Shown: positions 32,158 to 43,650, counted from the first letter of the stretch. The stretch: DNA of 64,000 nucleotides from Prorocentrum cordatum (GCA_963575745.1 CAUYUJ010015760.1:956147-1020146), one strand, 5' to 3'. The notes: a model not told the origin generated them from the sequence alone. Numbers and translations are program-made.

Positions 32158-32571
32158 GGCAGGATCACGGCAGCCCAACACGCAGAAGCACGGCAGAACG
32201 CGCGAGAGCTCTGCAGAACACACAGGGGCACGGCAAAACGCACAGGGGCACGGCAGAACCCAAAGAACACACGGGAGCACGACACTACACACAGGAGTAC
32301 AGCAGAACACACAGGAGCACGGCAGAACACACAGGAGCACGAGGAGCACGGCAGAACACACAGAACGCATATGAGCACGGCAAAACACACAGGAACACGG
32401 CAGTACACACAGGAGCAGGAGGAGCTCGGCAGAACACACAGACTGCATATGAGCACGGCAGAACACACAGGAGCACGGCAAAACACGCAGGTGCACGGCA
32501 GAACACACATAACACGTAACATACAGGAGCACGGCATAACACACAGGAGCACGGCAGTACACACAGGAGCA
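32158..32571 (+). repeat. 20-bp minisatellite, left arm
   Basis: Degenerate copies of CACAGGAGCACGGCAGAACA, about 20. The array is cut at 32571/32572 by an inserted sequence and resumes at 34129. Confidence 0.95.
32558..32571 (+). repeat. Possible target-site duplication, left copy
   Basis: TACACACAGGAGCA, identical to 34129-34142 on the other side of the insert. Because it is also a unit of the minisatellite, it may be array sequence rather than a true duplication. Confidence 0.5.
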
Positions 32572-32593
32572 TCCGTAGCCATTTTGGCTCAAG
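32572..32593 (+). other. Exact dinoflagellate spliced-leader (DinoSL) relic
   Basis: All 22 bases match the published DinoSL consensus, with T at the variable first position; its last 16 bases are GCCATTTTGGCTCAAG. No GT donor or snRNA-like sequence follows, so this is not an SL RNA gene. It is the trans-spliced 5' end of an mRNA copied back into the genome. It starts exactly where the minisatellite stops and lies 49 bp upstream of the ATG of the next gene. Confidence 0.93.
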
Positions 32594-32642
32594 CGAGCCT
32601 GGCTGGCGGCAGGCCCTCGGGCGCGCGCGCTCGCTAGCGGCC

Positions 32643-33922
32643 ATGGGGCATTCTGGATGCGGGACAGCCTGGGCGGCAGCCTCCGCCCGCACGCTTGCGC
32701 GGCGGCTGCGGCGGGAGCATCGGCGTGCCATCGGGGAGTCGCGGGCGGCGGCGCTGGCGCGGCGTTCGGCCGCCCTCCGCCGTTCCCTGGAGGCTCACTG
32801 GCAGCTCGCCGACCGCGTGGGCGCCCACGCTCCCAAGTTCGGGGAGACGATCGCGGCCGCGCGGGTCCTCGGGGTCAAGGACGGCCTCCAGGAGGCGCTG
32901 GAGGACTTCGCCTTGGGGAACTGGGCGCGGCACGCCCCGCCGCCTGGGCAGGCGCGGCTGCGGCTCGTGCCCGAGGCGACGCAGCTGCTTCCTCCTGGTG
33001 CGATCCTGGCGAACGACCTCGAGGCGCAGTTGGCTGCAGGGGCTGTGCAGGTTTCGCCCGCGCCGAGCATTGGCGACGGCGAGGGCGACGACGGCTCGGG
33101 CCTTTCTGCCTTCGAGCGGAGCCTGGCGGCGGAGCTCGGGGGCAAGACGGGGCAGGACGAGCTGGAGAGCGTGGACGCGGCGTGGGGGAGCGACGTCGCT
33201 GTCGAGATCTGCGTCGCCGAGCCCGCCGTGGAGCCCTGCCATCCCGCGGGGCCACGGGCGCGCCGACGGTCAGGCGCCCTGCCGTGCCGGTCGCGGCGCA
33301 CGCCGCTGCGGGGCGGGGCCGTGCCGTACGTCCCCCTCTGCCTGCGGAGTTGCGTGGCGACCGCCGAGTCGGTGGTCGAGGCGTTGGGCTGCGGGCCCCT
33401 GGCTCCTGCGGACGGGGCAGCCAGTGCGCCGCTGCCCCCCGTCTTGGGACATGCTCGTGCAGAGCGTGGCGCTGGCGGTCGCGCCAGCGTGGACGGCGTG
33501 GCTGATGCCAGCGATGCTGGCTCTTCGAGGCCGTCTACGCGTGGGCCCGTCGAGCATGCCGACGACGTCGTGCCGCACCTGGGCGGTTGCTGCGTCGTCA
33601 GCGACGACGTCGTGGAGGGGCCCGTGGGAGGCTCGGCCATCGAGCACGCCGTCGGCATGGAGCCCCTGGTCGCGGACTCCGTCGGCTGCACCGCGGGCGT
33701 TGGCCACTCGGGCTCGGAGTGCGGGTTCGTTTCATTCCTGGACGACTTCTCGGTGGCGGCGGTGGCGCGGGAGTTGAGTCACTCCTGGACTGGGCCGAGG
33801 CCCGCGCCCTCGGTGTCCGCCTCGGCAGTGCAGGTTGTCCAGATGCCGAGGAGCGCGCGCGGCTCCTCGACGGTCTCTTGGCCCGTGCGCGCGGCACGAC
33901 GCGGCCCAAGAGTAGTGCGTGA
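32643..33922 (+). pseudogene. Retrocopied gene, unknown function, one frameshift
   Basis: The ATG at 32643 has a good context (GCGGCCATGG) and lies 49 bp after the spliced-leader relic. About 380 residues follow: an Arg/Ala-rich helical N-terminus (RTLARRLRREHRRAIGES, RRSLEAHWQLADRVG, FGETIAAARVLGVKDGLQEA), then a Val/Asp/Gly-rich middle (ESVVEALGCGPLAPADG, EHADDVVPHLGG) and FVSFLDDFSVAAVARE. Near 33770-33785 the frame shifts. The new frame continues sensibly with SLLDWAEARALGVRLGSAG, ERARLLDGLLARARGTTRPK and a TGA at 33920. Without the shift the first frame runs to 34019 with poorer composition. The product was probably about 426 residues. I do not recognise the family. No intron is visible, as expected for a copied mRNA. 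Confidence 0.65.
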
Positions 33923-34128
33923 GGCGGGCAGTTGCATTCTGTATGTAGATATGTTCTCGCCTTGTGGCGCGGCCGCGGTGGAGGCCCAGTGCGGCCCCCG
34001 CGGGGAGAGGCGGCCCTAGGCGGCCCCTCTCGGGAGGGCGTGTCTCGGGTGGCGCTCGGTGCCCCTGGAGGCCCCATCGGTCCCTTTTCCTTACCTCCCC
34101 TTCGCCTTGAAGGCCCCGTCGTTAACTT
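33923..34128 (+). other. 3' UTR of the retrocopied mRNA
   Basis: 206 bp between the probable stop and the point where the 20-bp minisatellite resumes (34129). It ends in GTTAACTT with no poly(A) tail. Confidence 0.5.
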
Positions 34129-34625
34129 TACACACAGGAGCAGGAGGAGCACGGCAGAGCACGGCAGAACACCCAGGAACACGGCAGAACACACAAAACA
34201 CGCAGGAGCACGTCAGAACAAGCAGGAGCGCGGCAGAACACACGGGAGCACGGCAGTACACATAGGAGCACGGCAGAACACATAGGTGCACGGCAGAATT
34301 GACGGCAGAGCACGCAGGAACACGCCATAACACACAGGAGCATGGCAGAACACGCAGGATCACGAGGAGCACGGCCGAACACACGGAGTACATAGGAGCA
34401 CGGCAGAATACAGGAGCATGCATGGCAGGACACCCAGGAGCAGGAGGAGCACGGCAGAGCACGGCAGAACACCTCGGAGCGCGGCAGATCACACAAAACA
34501 CATAGGAGCACGGCAGAACAACCAGCAGCACGGCAGAACACATAGGAGCACGGCAGAACACACAGGAGCATGGCAGAACACATAGGGGCACGGCAGAACA
34601 CACAGGAGCACGGCAGAACACATAT
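34129..34625 (+). repeat. 20-bp minisatellite, right arm
   Basis: Same unit as 32158-32571. Its first bases, TACACACAGGAGCAGGAGGA, match the left arm at about 32403, so the two arms are one array split by the insert. Confidence 0.95.
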
Positions 34626-34629
34626 AACA

Positions 34630-34885
34630 TCTATTCACACAGCCGCACTCACAGGCACACGCACATAGGCACATGCACACGCACACGCACACACACAGAC
34701 ACATACACACACGCGCACACACGCACACACAGAGAGGCAACATACGTTCACGCAGATCGCAGGAGCACGGCAGGGCAGCACGGCACAACACAGCAGTGCC
34801 GCAGACCACTACGCACGGACACACATGCACATATTCCACGCACGCACGCGCACGCGCGAACGCACGCACGCCACGACAGACATGC
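34630..34885 (+). repeat. CA-rich microsatellite
   Basis: (CACACG)n, (CACA)n and ACGCACGC runs. Confidence 0.9.
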
Positions 34886-35189
34886 GCAGCGCACACTTAA
34901 GAACGTAGGCTATCCCATAAGCCCAGGACACAAAAGGACGCTTCCCGTTCTTGTCTGGTCAGGTTCCTCTTCCCTTTCCCTTCCTCTGTTTTTCTTCTCC
35001 TCTTTCTCTCTTGCCCTTTCTCCCCCCCCCCCCCCCCGCAGGCCCCGACGGCGGGTTCGCTGGGTTCCGGGGCGCGGGCCGCGCGCCTGGCCGGCAGTGT
35101 AGCTCTCCAGGCCTCCCGGCCTCGGCGGCCACACAAAGGGTGTGGTTTTCCGCCAGTATGTGGCTTGCGATCTGCGTCCTGGTTCCACA

Positions 35190-35465
35190 AGACCGACCGC
35201 TAAGTACTCGCCAGCGTGGTCCAGAGTGGAGATCGATTCGTCGCAGGTGCCGAAGCCGTGTTGCACGGACGAACGTGTAGGGACGACCGCGCGGAATAAA
35301 CACAACATCGCGAAACGTGCGCCAGGAACGGCGGGAAAACTCTGTCGGGCAGGGCTGGGACGAGGGTAAAATCCGATCCGGAGCGCTCTGGCACCAGAGC
35401 GTTCTGGAACGGTGTGAGAAGGCCACGTCGCACGAGACATCTTCCAGAGCCGCCGGATCTTAGAG
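35190..35465. repeat. Dispersed repeat shared with 12570-13165
   Basis: Contains GTACTCGCCAGCGTGGTCC, AGAGTGGAGATCGATTCGTC and GGGCTGGGACGAGGGTAAAA, and ends with GCACGAGACATCTTCCAGAG, a dispersed-motif copy. A poly-C run lies upstream at 35023-35036. Confidence 0.7.
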
Positions 35466-36600
35466 ATTTCTGATTCATCCTCATTTGATTTGATCCTCGT
35501 CGTCATTCGCCGTCGTGACCTTTGGTGCGGGCCCACTGGGGTCCCCCGACCGCCGAGCGCGAGGCGGCAGTGGTGTCTTGCGCCTTGTGTTTGGCCCCCC
35601 CGCCGCCCCCGAAAAGCCGCGCACCAAAGATAACTTTGACCTAGGGTCACTCTTGCGTGCAGTCGAGTCCCTGGGGTTTGGGTCCGCCGCAAAAACATAT
35701 ACGCAGACATACTCCAATGGATTGTTCCTGGGCCTCAGGAGAAGGGTGGCAGTGTATACATCACCACTGGGAGCCAACGACTTTCTACATCGCCGCCGCC
35801 CCTGAAGGTACATGCAAAGTTCGTCGGAGGGTGTCTGTGTATTTTTTCGTGTCGTATTGGGGGCACCACGTTGCTCTCTTCGGGCTTCCTCGGGGCGCGG
35901 CGGAGATCTCTGTCGAGGTCCTCGCCCACCCCCCCGGGTGCCTTGGTCAGAAGAGAGAGGAGGAAGGGGAGCATTTTGAGCTGGCAGCATTTCCTTCCCG
36001 TCCTCGTCTTCATCCTCCTCGTGGTCGTCCTTCCCCGTCCTCGTCCTCGTCCTCCTCCCTCTCCACCCCCCGTGGGTCCGAACATGCCGGGGCAGAGCGG
36101 GAGAGACCTGGGCGATTCGCGGCCTCTAGTGCACGCTCACATCCCTCTGCGGGGTGATCCTTCTGGTCAGCAGCGAGGGCGGCCGCCAACGCATTCGAAC
36201 CGCCGGCGGGCACACCTAGGCCACTAGGGAACGGAAGGAAGGCGGCCACGGAGGAACGTGGGGGGAGACCCCAGGCGTAGAGAGAAGCAAGATGAGCTCC
36301 AGAAGCGCAAACAATGACATTTCAATGAGGAAGGCAAGGGTCGTGTTGGCAGGAAGGGGGTTCGGAAGATACAGCATGCGACTGCGCGATAAGCCCGTTC
36401 AACATACGATAGTACGGATGATCTGATCAGTTCCCCAAGCCCCATCCTCCCAGCGTTGATAGTCCCCACAGCCAGGGGGGGGGGTTCTTCATTTCTTTAG
36501 CCCCCCCCGCGCGGGAATCCGAGCTCCAGGCCCTGACACGGCCATCTGCCTATCCCTCACCACCCTCATGATCTCATCGCCCCCTAACCCTCGAGGATCG
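35466..36600. other. No supported gene
   Basis: Overlapping open frames without recognisable domains. C/T-rich near 36000-36075 and a poly-G run near 36476-36484. Confidence 0.35.
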
Positions 36601-36639
36601 AGGATCGAAAGTGTCGGACCTCTGGAGGTGTCCACTGTG

Positions 36640-36880
36640 CATTGTCTTCATCGTCCGCGCACTCATCCTCACCGCCCTCACCCTTCCTTATCTTCGTCCT
36701 AATAACCACCTACGCTCTCACCATCATCACCCTCATCGTCTCCACCGTCCTTGCCCTCATCCTCATCGCCGTCACCCGCCCTCATCTTTGTCCTCATCAC
36801 CACCTCCACCCTCACCAGCACCACTCACCAGCATCCTCGCCTTCCTTTCTCTCTTTCTGCATCTCTGCCCTCATCTCCCC
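36640..36880 (+). repeat. CATCACC / CCTCATC low-complexity tract
   Basis: Pyrimidine-rich TCATCCTCACC and CACCACC repetition. The long Ser/Pro/Leu frames are repeat translations. Confidence 0.75.
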
Positions 36881-37012
36881 TCCGCCCTCGACGGCCTCCG
36901 CCAGGTTCAGCATCGGGCCGGAGGCGCAGTGCTACGCGCTGGTCGACCTTGCCTCCGCCCGCTCCAGCCAGCGCTGTTCGGCTGTTCCCTCTCCTACTCC
37001 GCCAACATGAGG

Positions 37013-37430
37013 GGAAGGGGTACCCGCCTTAACTCGCACGTACTTTACTCGCACTGGGCTGAAATTGCACGCACTTAACTCGCTCACAGTTGAACTCGCA
37101 CGAGCACCGAGCTCGCACGCGATCTGAAATCGCACGCACTGAGTTCGCACGGAGCCAAACTCGCACGCATTGGATTCAGACGTACTAAACTTGCACGGAG
37201 GCGGGATTGCAGGGACAATTCTCCCGAGTCGCGTGCGAGTTAAGTGCGTGCGAGTTCAGCGCGTGCGAATGCAGCTTATGCGAGTTCAGTGCGTTTGAGT
37301 TCAGTGTGTGCGAGTTCAGCCGTCAGCGTTCGAGTTCGACGCGCGCGACTGCAGTGTGATGCGAGATCAGAGCGCGAGTTCAGCATGTGCCACTTCGATG
37401 CGGGAAGCTGAACTGACACGAACAAGGCTC
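37013..37430. repeat. Inverted array of a ~16-bp repeat
   Basis: From 37027 to 37200 the unit runs as GAACTCGCACGCACT-like copies. From 37223 to 37430 its complement, AGTGCGTGCGAGTTCAG, runs in the opposite sense. The two arms (each roughly 180-200 bp, degenerate) face each other across a short centre near 37205-37222 and could fold into a long imperfect hairpin. Confidence 0.8.
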
Positions 37431-38747
37431 CGGAAGCTGAACGCGCACGCGCATGTCGGGGAAGAGCCTGGAGGTCAGAAATGAGCGGATGACGAAAGGA
37501 GCGAAAACAAAGGAAGATTCGGGCGACGACGATGACCACTGCGATGTCGGCATAGAGGAAAACGACGACGAGGCTGGCGATGTCGCCACGGCGAGGACTG
37601 CGAGGACGACAAGGGCGAGAACGACGAGGACGATAGGTGCCACGTTGGCGACAATGACCCTCGCTCGCGTGTCGGGCGAGCAGACCATCACGAGCAGCTC
37701 GGGCGCAGGCGACCAGGACGCCCGCCACGACAAGCACAGCCAGGGCGACGCGACGAAAACGACGACGACGCGGACGACGAGGAGGCTCTCTGCATGGGGA
37801 TCGGGCGGGCAGATCGATCGGACGGACCCTCGCACTCGAATCATGCGAAAAGCGACGGCCCTTATCGAAGACGCCTTAGCGAAAGAGAGCGGCCCCCCAA
37901 ACTGGTGCCGGGTGATAGCCCTCGGTAGGATTCGGAAACCCTGAACCCAACAAGGTTGTCATCTTCGGTTGTTGCTGAAAACGCCCCTGGCCCAAGGTGC
38001 CCCCAGGACTTCCAAGGAGGCCCGCACAGCCTCCAAAGCACCTCTCACGAGGCCCAGAGGGCCCCATGGGCTCCCAAATGGAGCCAAAAGCTGGAAGCAC
38101 CTGGGGCCAGGGACACCTTTCGCAACCCCTGGCCCAGGGGCGCATCTTGTATTTCCGCCGGCTGCCGCTGGCGGAGGCGGCCCCGATGTTTGCTGCCGCC
38201 GTCTCCGCCGGCCTGTCGCCGCCCTCTGCCGAGGAAGGGTCGGCTCTCGAAGGAGAGGACCTCTCCAGAGCGCGCCCCGTCGGTTGATTGGAAAGAGCGC
38301 GTTCAGTGGGCGCTTGGAGGGCGGGGGGGGGTTTGGAACAGGACCCTCCCCCTGGACTGAGGGGGAGGGGTTTCGACCCCCCCCCCCTATGACGGAGGAT
38401 GGGGGTTTCAACCCCCCCCCCCCTCCTTCTCCTCTCTCCCTCTCGTCGGGCCGGCGCTGGTGTCGGCGGCGGCTGGCGGCGGCGGCGGGGAGCGTCGATG
38501 AAGACGGCGTTTTTCTTCTCTTGGCCGGCGCCAGCGCTTGCGGCGGCTGGCGGCGGCGGCGGAAGCGTCGACGAGGACGACGGCGACAACGATGACGACG
38601 ACCACGACGACGCTCCGCCACTGTGCCTCGGTTTTGGGTCAGAGTCCAAATAGATGCCTTTTGGGGTCTCGTCGGAGGCCTCTGAAGAACATTTGTGCAG
38701 CCTCCTGGGCGACTCTTGGACGTCTCTTGGGACCTCTGAGGGCCTCT
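37431..38747. other. No supported gene; GAC-rich and G-rich patches
   Basis: ACGACG-rich sequence at 37520-37790. Then GC-rich sequence with overlapping Arg/Pro/Gly frames and short poly-C/G runs near 38380-38425. A CTCGGTTTTGGGTCAGAG stretch (38627-38645) is echoed by CTTTGGCTTTGGGTCAGG at 40040-40057, so the GGT tract is framed by a partial direct repeat. Confidence 0.35.
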
Positions 38748-40150
38748 CTGAGATGGTGGTGGTGGTGGTGGGCTGGTGGTGTGGTGGGTTGTGGGTGGTG
38801 GTGCTTGTGGTGGGTTGTGAGTGGTGGCGGTGGTGGTGGTGGTGGTGGTTGAGGTGGTGGTGGTGATGTGGTGGTTTCTGGGTGGTGGTGGTGGTTGTGG
38901 TGGGTTGTGGTGGTGGCGTTTTTGGTGGTTGTGGTGGTGGTTTAGTGGTTTGTGGTGATGGTGGTGGTTGTGGTGGTGGTGGTGGGTTGAGCTGGTTGTG
39001 GTGGTGGTGACGGTGGTGGTGTAGTGGCGTGGTGGTTTGTGGTGGTGGTGGTGGTTTTGGCGGTGGTGGCGGTGGGTTGTGGAGGTGGTGCTGATGGTGG
39101 TGGTGGCGGTGGTGGTGGTGTGGTGGTTTGTGGTGGTGGTGGTGGTGGGTTGTGGTGGTGGTGGTTGTGGTGGTGGTGGTGGTTGTGGTGTGGTGGTTTG
39201 TGGTGGTGGTGGTGGTTTTGGCGGTGGTGCTGGTGGTGGGTTGTGGAGGTGGTGCTGGTGGTGGTGGTGGCGGTGGTGGTGGTGGTGTGGTGGTGGTGGT
39301 AGGTTCTTCTGGTGGTGAGGTGGTGATTGTGGCGGAAGTGGTGTTTTGGTAGATTGTGGTGGTGTTGGTAGTGGTAGTGGTTGTGGGTTGTTGTGGTGGT
39401 GGTGGGTTGTTGTGGTGGTGGTGGCTGTGGTGGTGGTGGTGGTTGAGTGGTGGTTTGTGGTGGTGGTGGTGATGGTGAGTTGTGGTGATGGTGGTGCTAG
39501 TGGTGGCGGCGGTGGTGGTGGAAGCGTGGTGGTTTGTGGTGGTGGTGGTGGTGGTGGTTGGCTGTGATGTTGGTGCTGGTGGTGCTGCTGGTGGTGGTAC
39601 TGTTGGTGGTGTGTGGTGGGTGGTTGTGGTGGTGGTTGTGGTGGTGGTGGTGGTAGTGTGGTGGTTTGTGGTGGTGGTGGTGGATTGTTGTGGTGGTGGT
39701 GGCGGCGGTGGTGGTGATGGTGGTGGTAGTGGTGTGATGGTTTGTGGTGGTGGTGCTGGTCGTGGTGGTTGTGGTGGGTTGTGGTGGGTTGTGGTGGGTT
39801 GTGGTGGTGGTGGCGTTTTTGGTGGTGGTGGTGGTGTAGTGCTTTGTGGTGATGGTGGTGGTTGTGGTGGTGGTTGTGGTGGTGGTAGGTTGTGCTGGTT
39901 GTGGTGGTGGTGGTGGCGGTGGTGGTGGTGGTGGTGGTGTGGTGGTTTGTGGCGGAGGTGGTGGTGGTGGTGGTGGTGGTGGTGGTGGTGGTGGTGGTGG
40001 TGGTGGTGGTGAGGCCTTCGGGTCTTCCCGCCACCGTGCTTTGGCTTTGGGTCAGGTGGTGGTGGCGGTGGTGGGCTGTGGTGGTGGTTGTGGCGGTGGT
40101 GGTGGTGGTGGTGGTGTGGTGGTTGGTGGTGGTGGTTGTGGTGGTGTAGA
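38748..40150 (+). repeat. 1.4-kb GGT/TGG trinucleotide-rich tract
   Basis: Nearly uninterrupted (GGT)n with TGGTTGTGG and TTTGTGG variants, broken only at 40011-40057. The minus strand yields an 814-codon poly-His/Thr/Pro frame and the plus strand poly-Val/Gly/Trp frames. None is a credible gene. Confidence 0.95.
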
Positions 40151-42300
40151 TGGCGATGCGTGTTTCCCCTCTGCGGCCTTTGGGCCCTCTCTGATCATCG
40201 TCGCTGCGTTCCCGCCGTTGGCGCTGCTGGCCGCCGCCAGCGCTGACGCAAGTGCCAGGGGTTGGGGTGCGGTTGAACCCTCCTCCCTCCTGGGAGCGGG
40301 GGAGGGGTGGATTGGGGAGGGGGGCGGTTTTGCGGGGGAGGGGAGACAGCCCCCCTGGTTCTGATCGACGGCGCCGAGTGTTGGGGGGGGGGCCATCTCC
40401 CATTTTGAAACGCGCCGCCGAATGTTCCTAAGGCAAGCGCCCGTGCAACGCGCTCACTCATTGATTGGTAGGCCGACCCTGTCAGATCAAGGCCCACGCC
40501 CTCTGCATTCCTGTGGCAATGAATGTGGCCCTCGGAAAGGTCTGGTGACCGTGTCCTCTCGCGTGTCGTCTCCAATCAGCCCTGACTCTAACATAATATG
40601 CACCGCCCGGGCCCGTGCGCAAGCGGCCGGGGCGCGCCGCTCAGCACGTGTGCGCCGTGTGGCCGGACTACCCGCCACGGCGTGGCGCGTTCCCATCTGA
40701 CAACCAGGGCTCGGGTTCACGGCGAGCAGCGGCGCCATGGCTCGCGCCCATCCATCCGGCGTCCTCAAAACTCGAGACAAGGTTTGTCGAGGGAAGAAAC
40801 GCGGGGAGCATGATCTCAATTTGTCGCGATAGTTTATCGATGCCGATCCTGGTCACGGTCCATGTCGGCCGTCGCCGATTCACGAGGATGATTCACGGAT
40901 GCGCGCTGACCAAGATCGGTGGTGGCCAAGATCGACACGACGTTTCCACGTTCAGTCTTGATCATGGTCCCCGTCTTTTTCCCTCAAGTTTTTCTCCGTT
41001 TTCAGCTTCTTGGGGCCCTTTTCCGCGCCTCAGGACCGTCAAACAACGACCATGATGAAAAGCTGGTCCCGGGGAAGTGGTCGAGAGGTCGGGGGCCCGT
41101 GTTTCGAAAAAAAGAACGTCGGATGCGTGGGTCGCTAGCGCTCGTGGCGCTAGTCCGGAGCCAGCACTAGAAGCAGGAGTAGGAGGAACGGGAGCTCCAG
41201 GAGGACCAGGGGCAGGCGGAGGAGGGCCGACAACGATGAGGAAGAAATTGGATCCAGAAAAGTGGCCCGCGCGGGGATGCAAGCGCCATTCTGAACGACC
41301 AGGGCAAAGCGTCGATTCCATGATGAGGCCCACGCTGCGGCAGGAACACCACATTGGAAGGATCGAGAGCACGCCGAGCGGAGGAACACACGAGAGATAC
41401 ACAGCTCGGATTAAGCGTGTGCAAAAACCATACGCGGAGGGTGGCGCGCCACTCTCAAGACGTCGTCGGGAGGGAGAGGGGTAGGGGAAAGTTGTGCTCA
41501 CAGCGAGTGGTTCGGAAGGGGGCAGGGGAGGGGGGGGGGGAAAGGGAGGGAGGGGGAAGAGGAGGGCCCTCGTGCAGCCGCTCGGTTCCCGGGCGCGCGC
41601 GCACGACGCGGCCCATGGCGGGCACTCTCGCGTGCGGGGCGGCAGCGGCCGAAGGCCCAGGCAGCGCCGCGCGCTCTGGCGGTGTGGTCGGTGTGGCCGG
41701 GTCGTGGCCCCTGGCGATCGTCAGAGCGTCGCTTGCCTCTCGTGCTCTGGGGTGGCTTCAGTCGGGGGTGTCCGAGAGGGGGCGGAGGACGGGGGGGGGT
41801 GTCATGGCCGGGGAGGTACTGTCGCCTCAGATTTCGTGGCCAGTTCTCCCTCCCCCCTTGTCCGCTCACGCGCCTCGGGTAATGATTTGCGAGCCCTCCT
41901 GTTGGACGCACCCCTCTTGGACACCCTCGATTCAGCGTCAGCGACGACTTTCGCTTAATATTTGAAGTATTAGGTCGGCTTCTAGTGATGTATGCATGTG
42001 GGCTCACGCACAGAAGTTTGGCTTGTCGCGCCGCCGGCTCTGGCCCGCGGCACGCCAAGCACGTCCCAGTATCCAGGCACCAGAGTTGACCCAGGTCTCC
42101 CGTCCCTCGGAGCAGAACGACACGCTAATTTGTTGCAAGGCATAGCGTGTGGGGTAGGGGCCGTCGAGGGGACTCGCTAAGCAAAAGTTTCTGACCGTAG
42201 CCTGCCGGATACCCGGTGCGGCTGAGCATAGCGCGGGACGGGGCAGTGCGGACAGGGGGCTCCCGAAAGACGCGCGCAGAGGCGTGCTCAAATCTTTATG
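40151..42300. other. No supported gene
   Basis: Mixed GC-rich sequence. G-rich low complexity at 40305-40335 and 41510-41560. Open frames exist in all phases but none shows a domain. Confidence 0.35.
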
Positions 42301-42307
42301 GGCACGA

Positions 42308-42475
42308 TCTGCGTAAGTGGTGCACCGAAGCGGGCGGGGCGAGGTCATGCAAACGCCCTCACTGAGGCTGTATGTGGAGCTTCCTGCGGAGCATGATCCG
42401 CGTGACTGGTATGCCAAGATGTGCGTGCCGAGGTCATGCGCACGCCTTTGCAGAGGCCGTAGGTGGTTAAGGTGT
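42308..42475 (+). repeat. ~90-bp direct duplication
   Basis: GATCTGCGTAAGTGGT and GATCCGCGTGACTGGT copies, each followed by GCGAGGTCATGCA- or CCGAGGTCATGCG-type and GAGGC(T/C)GTA(T/G)GTGG segments. Confidence 0.65.
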
Positions 42476-43194
42476 GCACTCATCCTTTCTCCCCCCCGGC
42501 CTCCTCCCGTCCTCTTGCCCATCGGCTCCAAAGGCCCGACTTCTCGAAGTCTGCGAATATGTTTGATATGTGTACATATATGCGCACAAACAACATTATC
42601 ATTGTACACACAGCGCCCATTATAGTACAGTCCTGCGGCGCTGAGCATGCATGCATGAGTCGTTGTCCAGTCAGTTATGGTTGTCGTCGGTGTCAAAAAC
42701 CATTATTGGGTGTGGCCAAGGAAACCCATAGCGGTATGTAATACAGTTACAGCGGTTTATGTTTCTGTGTACATATGTCTTTGCGTGGGTTTGTCAGTAT
42801 GTCTAGCGCTTGATATTCAGATGTTCAATACAAGACTACGTTGGCGCTTCCTGCCATGCACCTTGGTTCTCGAAGTTGTGCATGCAGGCGGAACGGCAGG
42901 AAGGCAATCCAGATGACATAAGAGATTTTTTTGTTGCCTTTTCTGGCATCGTCACTCTAATAATGTTATTCATTATCCGTCCCTCATGTTTCCTTCTCCT
43001 CTTCCTCATTCTCGCCCTACCCTGCGAATTCTTCCCCATTCTCCCCAGCTCATTGTGCGGAAGCTCCTCCTTGAAGAGCCTCTTGGTGGCCTCAAGGAAG
43101 TTTTTAAGGACTTCTTTGGGGCCGTCTGAAGGCTTCCTGAGCGCCTTCTGGGGGCGTCCGGGGGCTTCCTCGGGCCACCTTGCTTCCACCCGGA
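42476..43194. other. No supported gene
   Basis: Lower-GC sequence. The stretch at 43070-43190 (CTCAAGGAAGTTTTTAAGGA and similar) is short-period degenerate repetition. Confidence 0.3.
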
Positions 43195-43325
43195 GTGTCA
43201 GCTATGTCGTGAAAGCTGTGTCGTGAAAGCTATGTGGTGCGACCGATGGATGCGAACTATGCGGTGTAAGCTATGCTGTGTAAGCTATGTGATGTAACCT
43301 ATGTGGTAAACGCTATGGTTTATAA
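43195..43325 (+). repeat. ~16-bp minisatellite
   Basis: Repeats of GTGTAAGCTATGTGGT, degenerate. Confidence 0.8.
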
Positions 43326-43329
43326 GCTC

Positions 43330-43650
43330 AGAGCACGGGGCTCTTTCGAGGAGGCACGTTGCGCAACCTCGGAAAGAAAAACCCACCCAGAGCACGGGGC
43401 GCCCACGAGGCGGCACGGGCGGCAACGTGACTCAAGCTCCGTGAACCCACCCAGCGCACGGGGCGCCACCGAGAGGCCCACGAGGCGGCACGGGCGGCAA
43501 CGTGGCGCAACCTCGGTGAACCCACCCAGCGCACGGGGCGCCAACGAGTCGGCACGGGCGGCAACATGTAGCAACCTCGGTGAGCGCACCCAGCGCACGG
43601 GGCGCCCACGAGGCGCCCACGGGACGGTACGGGGCGGCAAAGTGGCGAAG
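43330..43650 (+). repeat. ~75-bp minisatellite, about four copies
   Basis: The unit holds AGCGCACGGGGCGCCAACGA, GGCGGCACGGGCGGCAACGT and CAACCTCGGTGAACCCACCC. Confidence 0.85.

Noticed and set aside
32572-32700. SL RNA gene
   Set aside because: The leader is not followed by a GT donor or an SL RNA-like intron; it runs directly into a UTR and coding sequence.
32158-34625. 20-bp repeats as a CRISPR array
   Set aside because: Units are contiguous and degenerate without spacers; it is a minisatellite.
37959-40403. 814-codon minus-strand frame rich in His, Thr and Pro
   Set aside because: It is a translation of the GGT tract and G-rich flanks; no non-repetitive domain is present.
42004-42696. 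230-codon minus-strand frame
   Set aside because: Overlaps a ~90-bp direct duplication and AT-rich low-complexity sequence, and shows no domain-like pattern.
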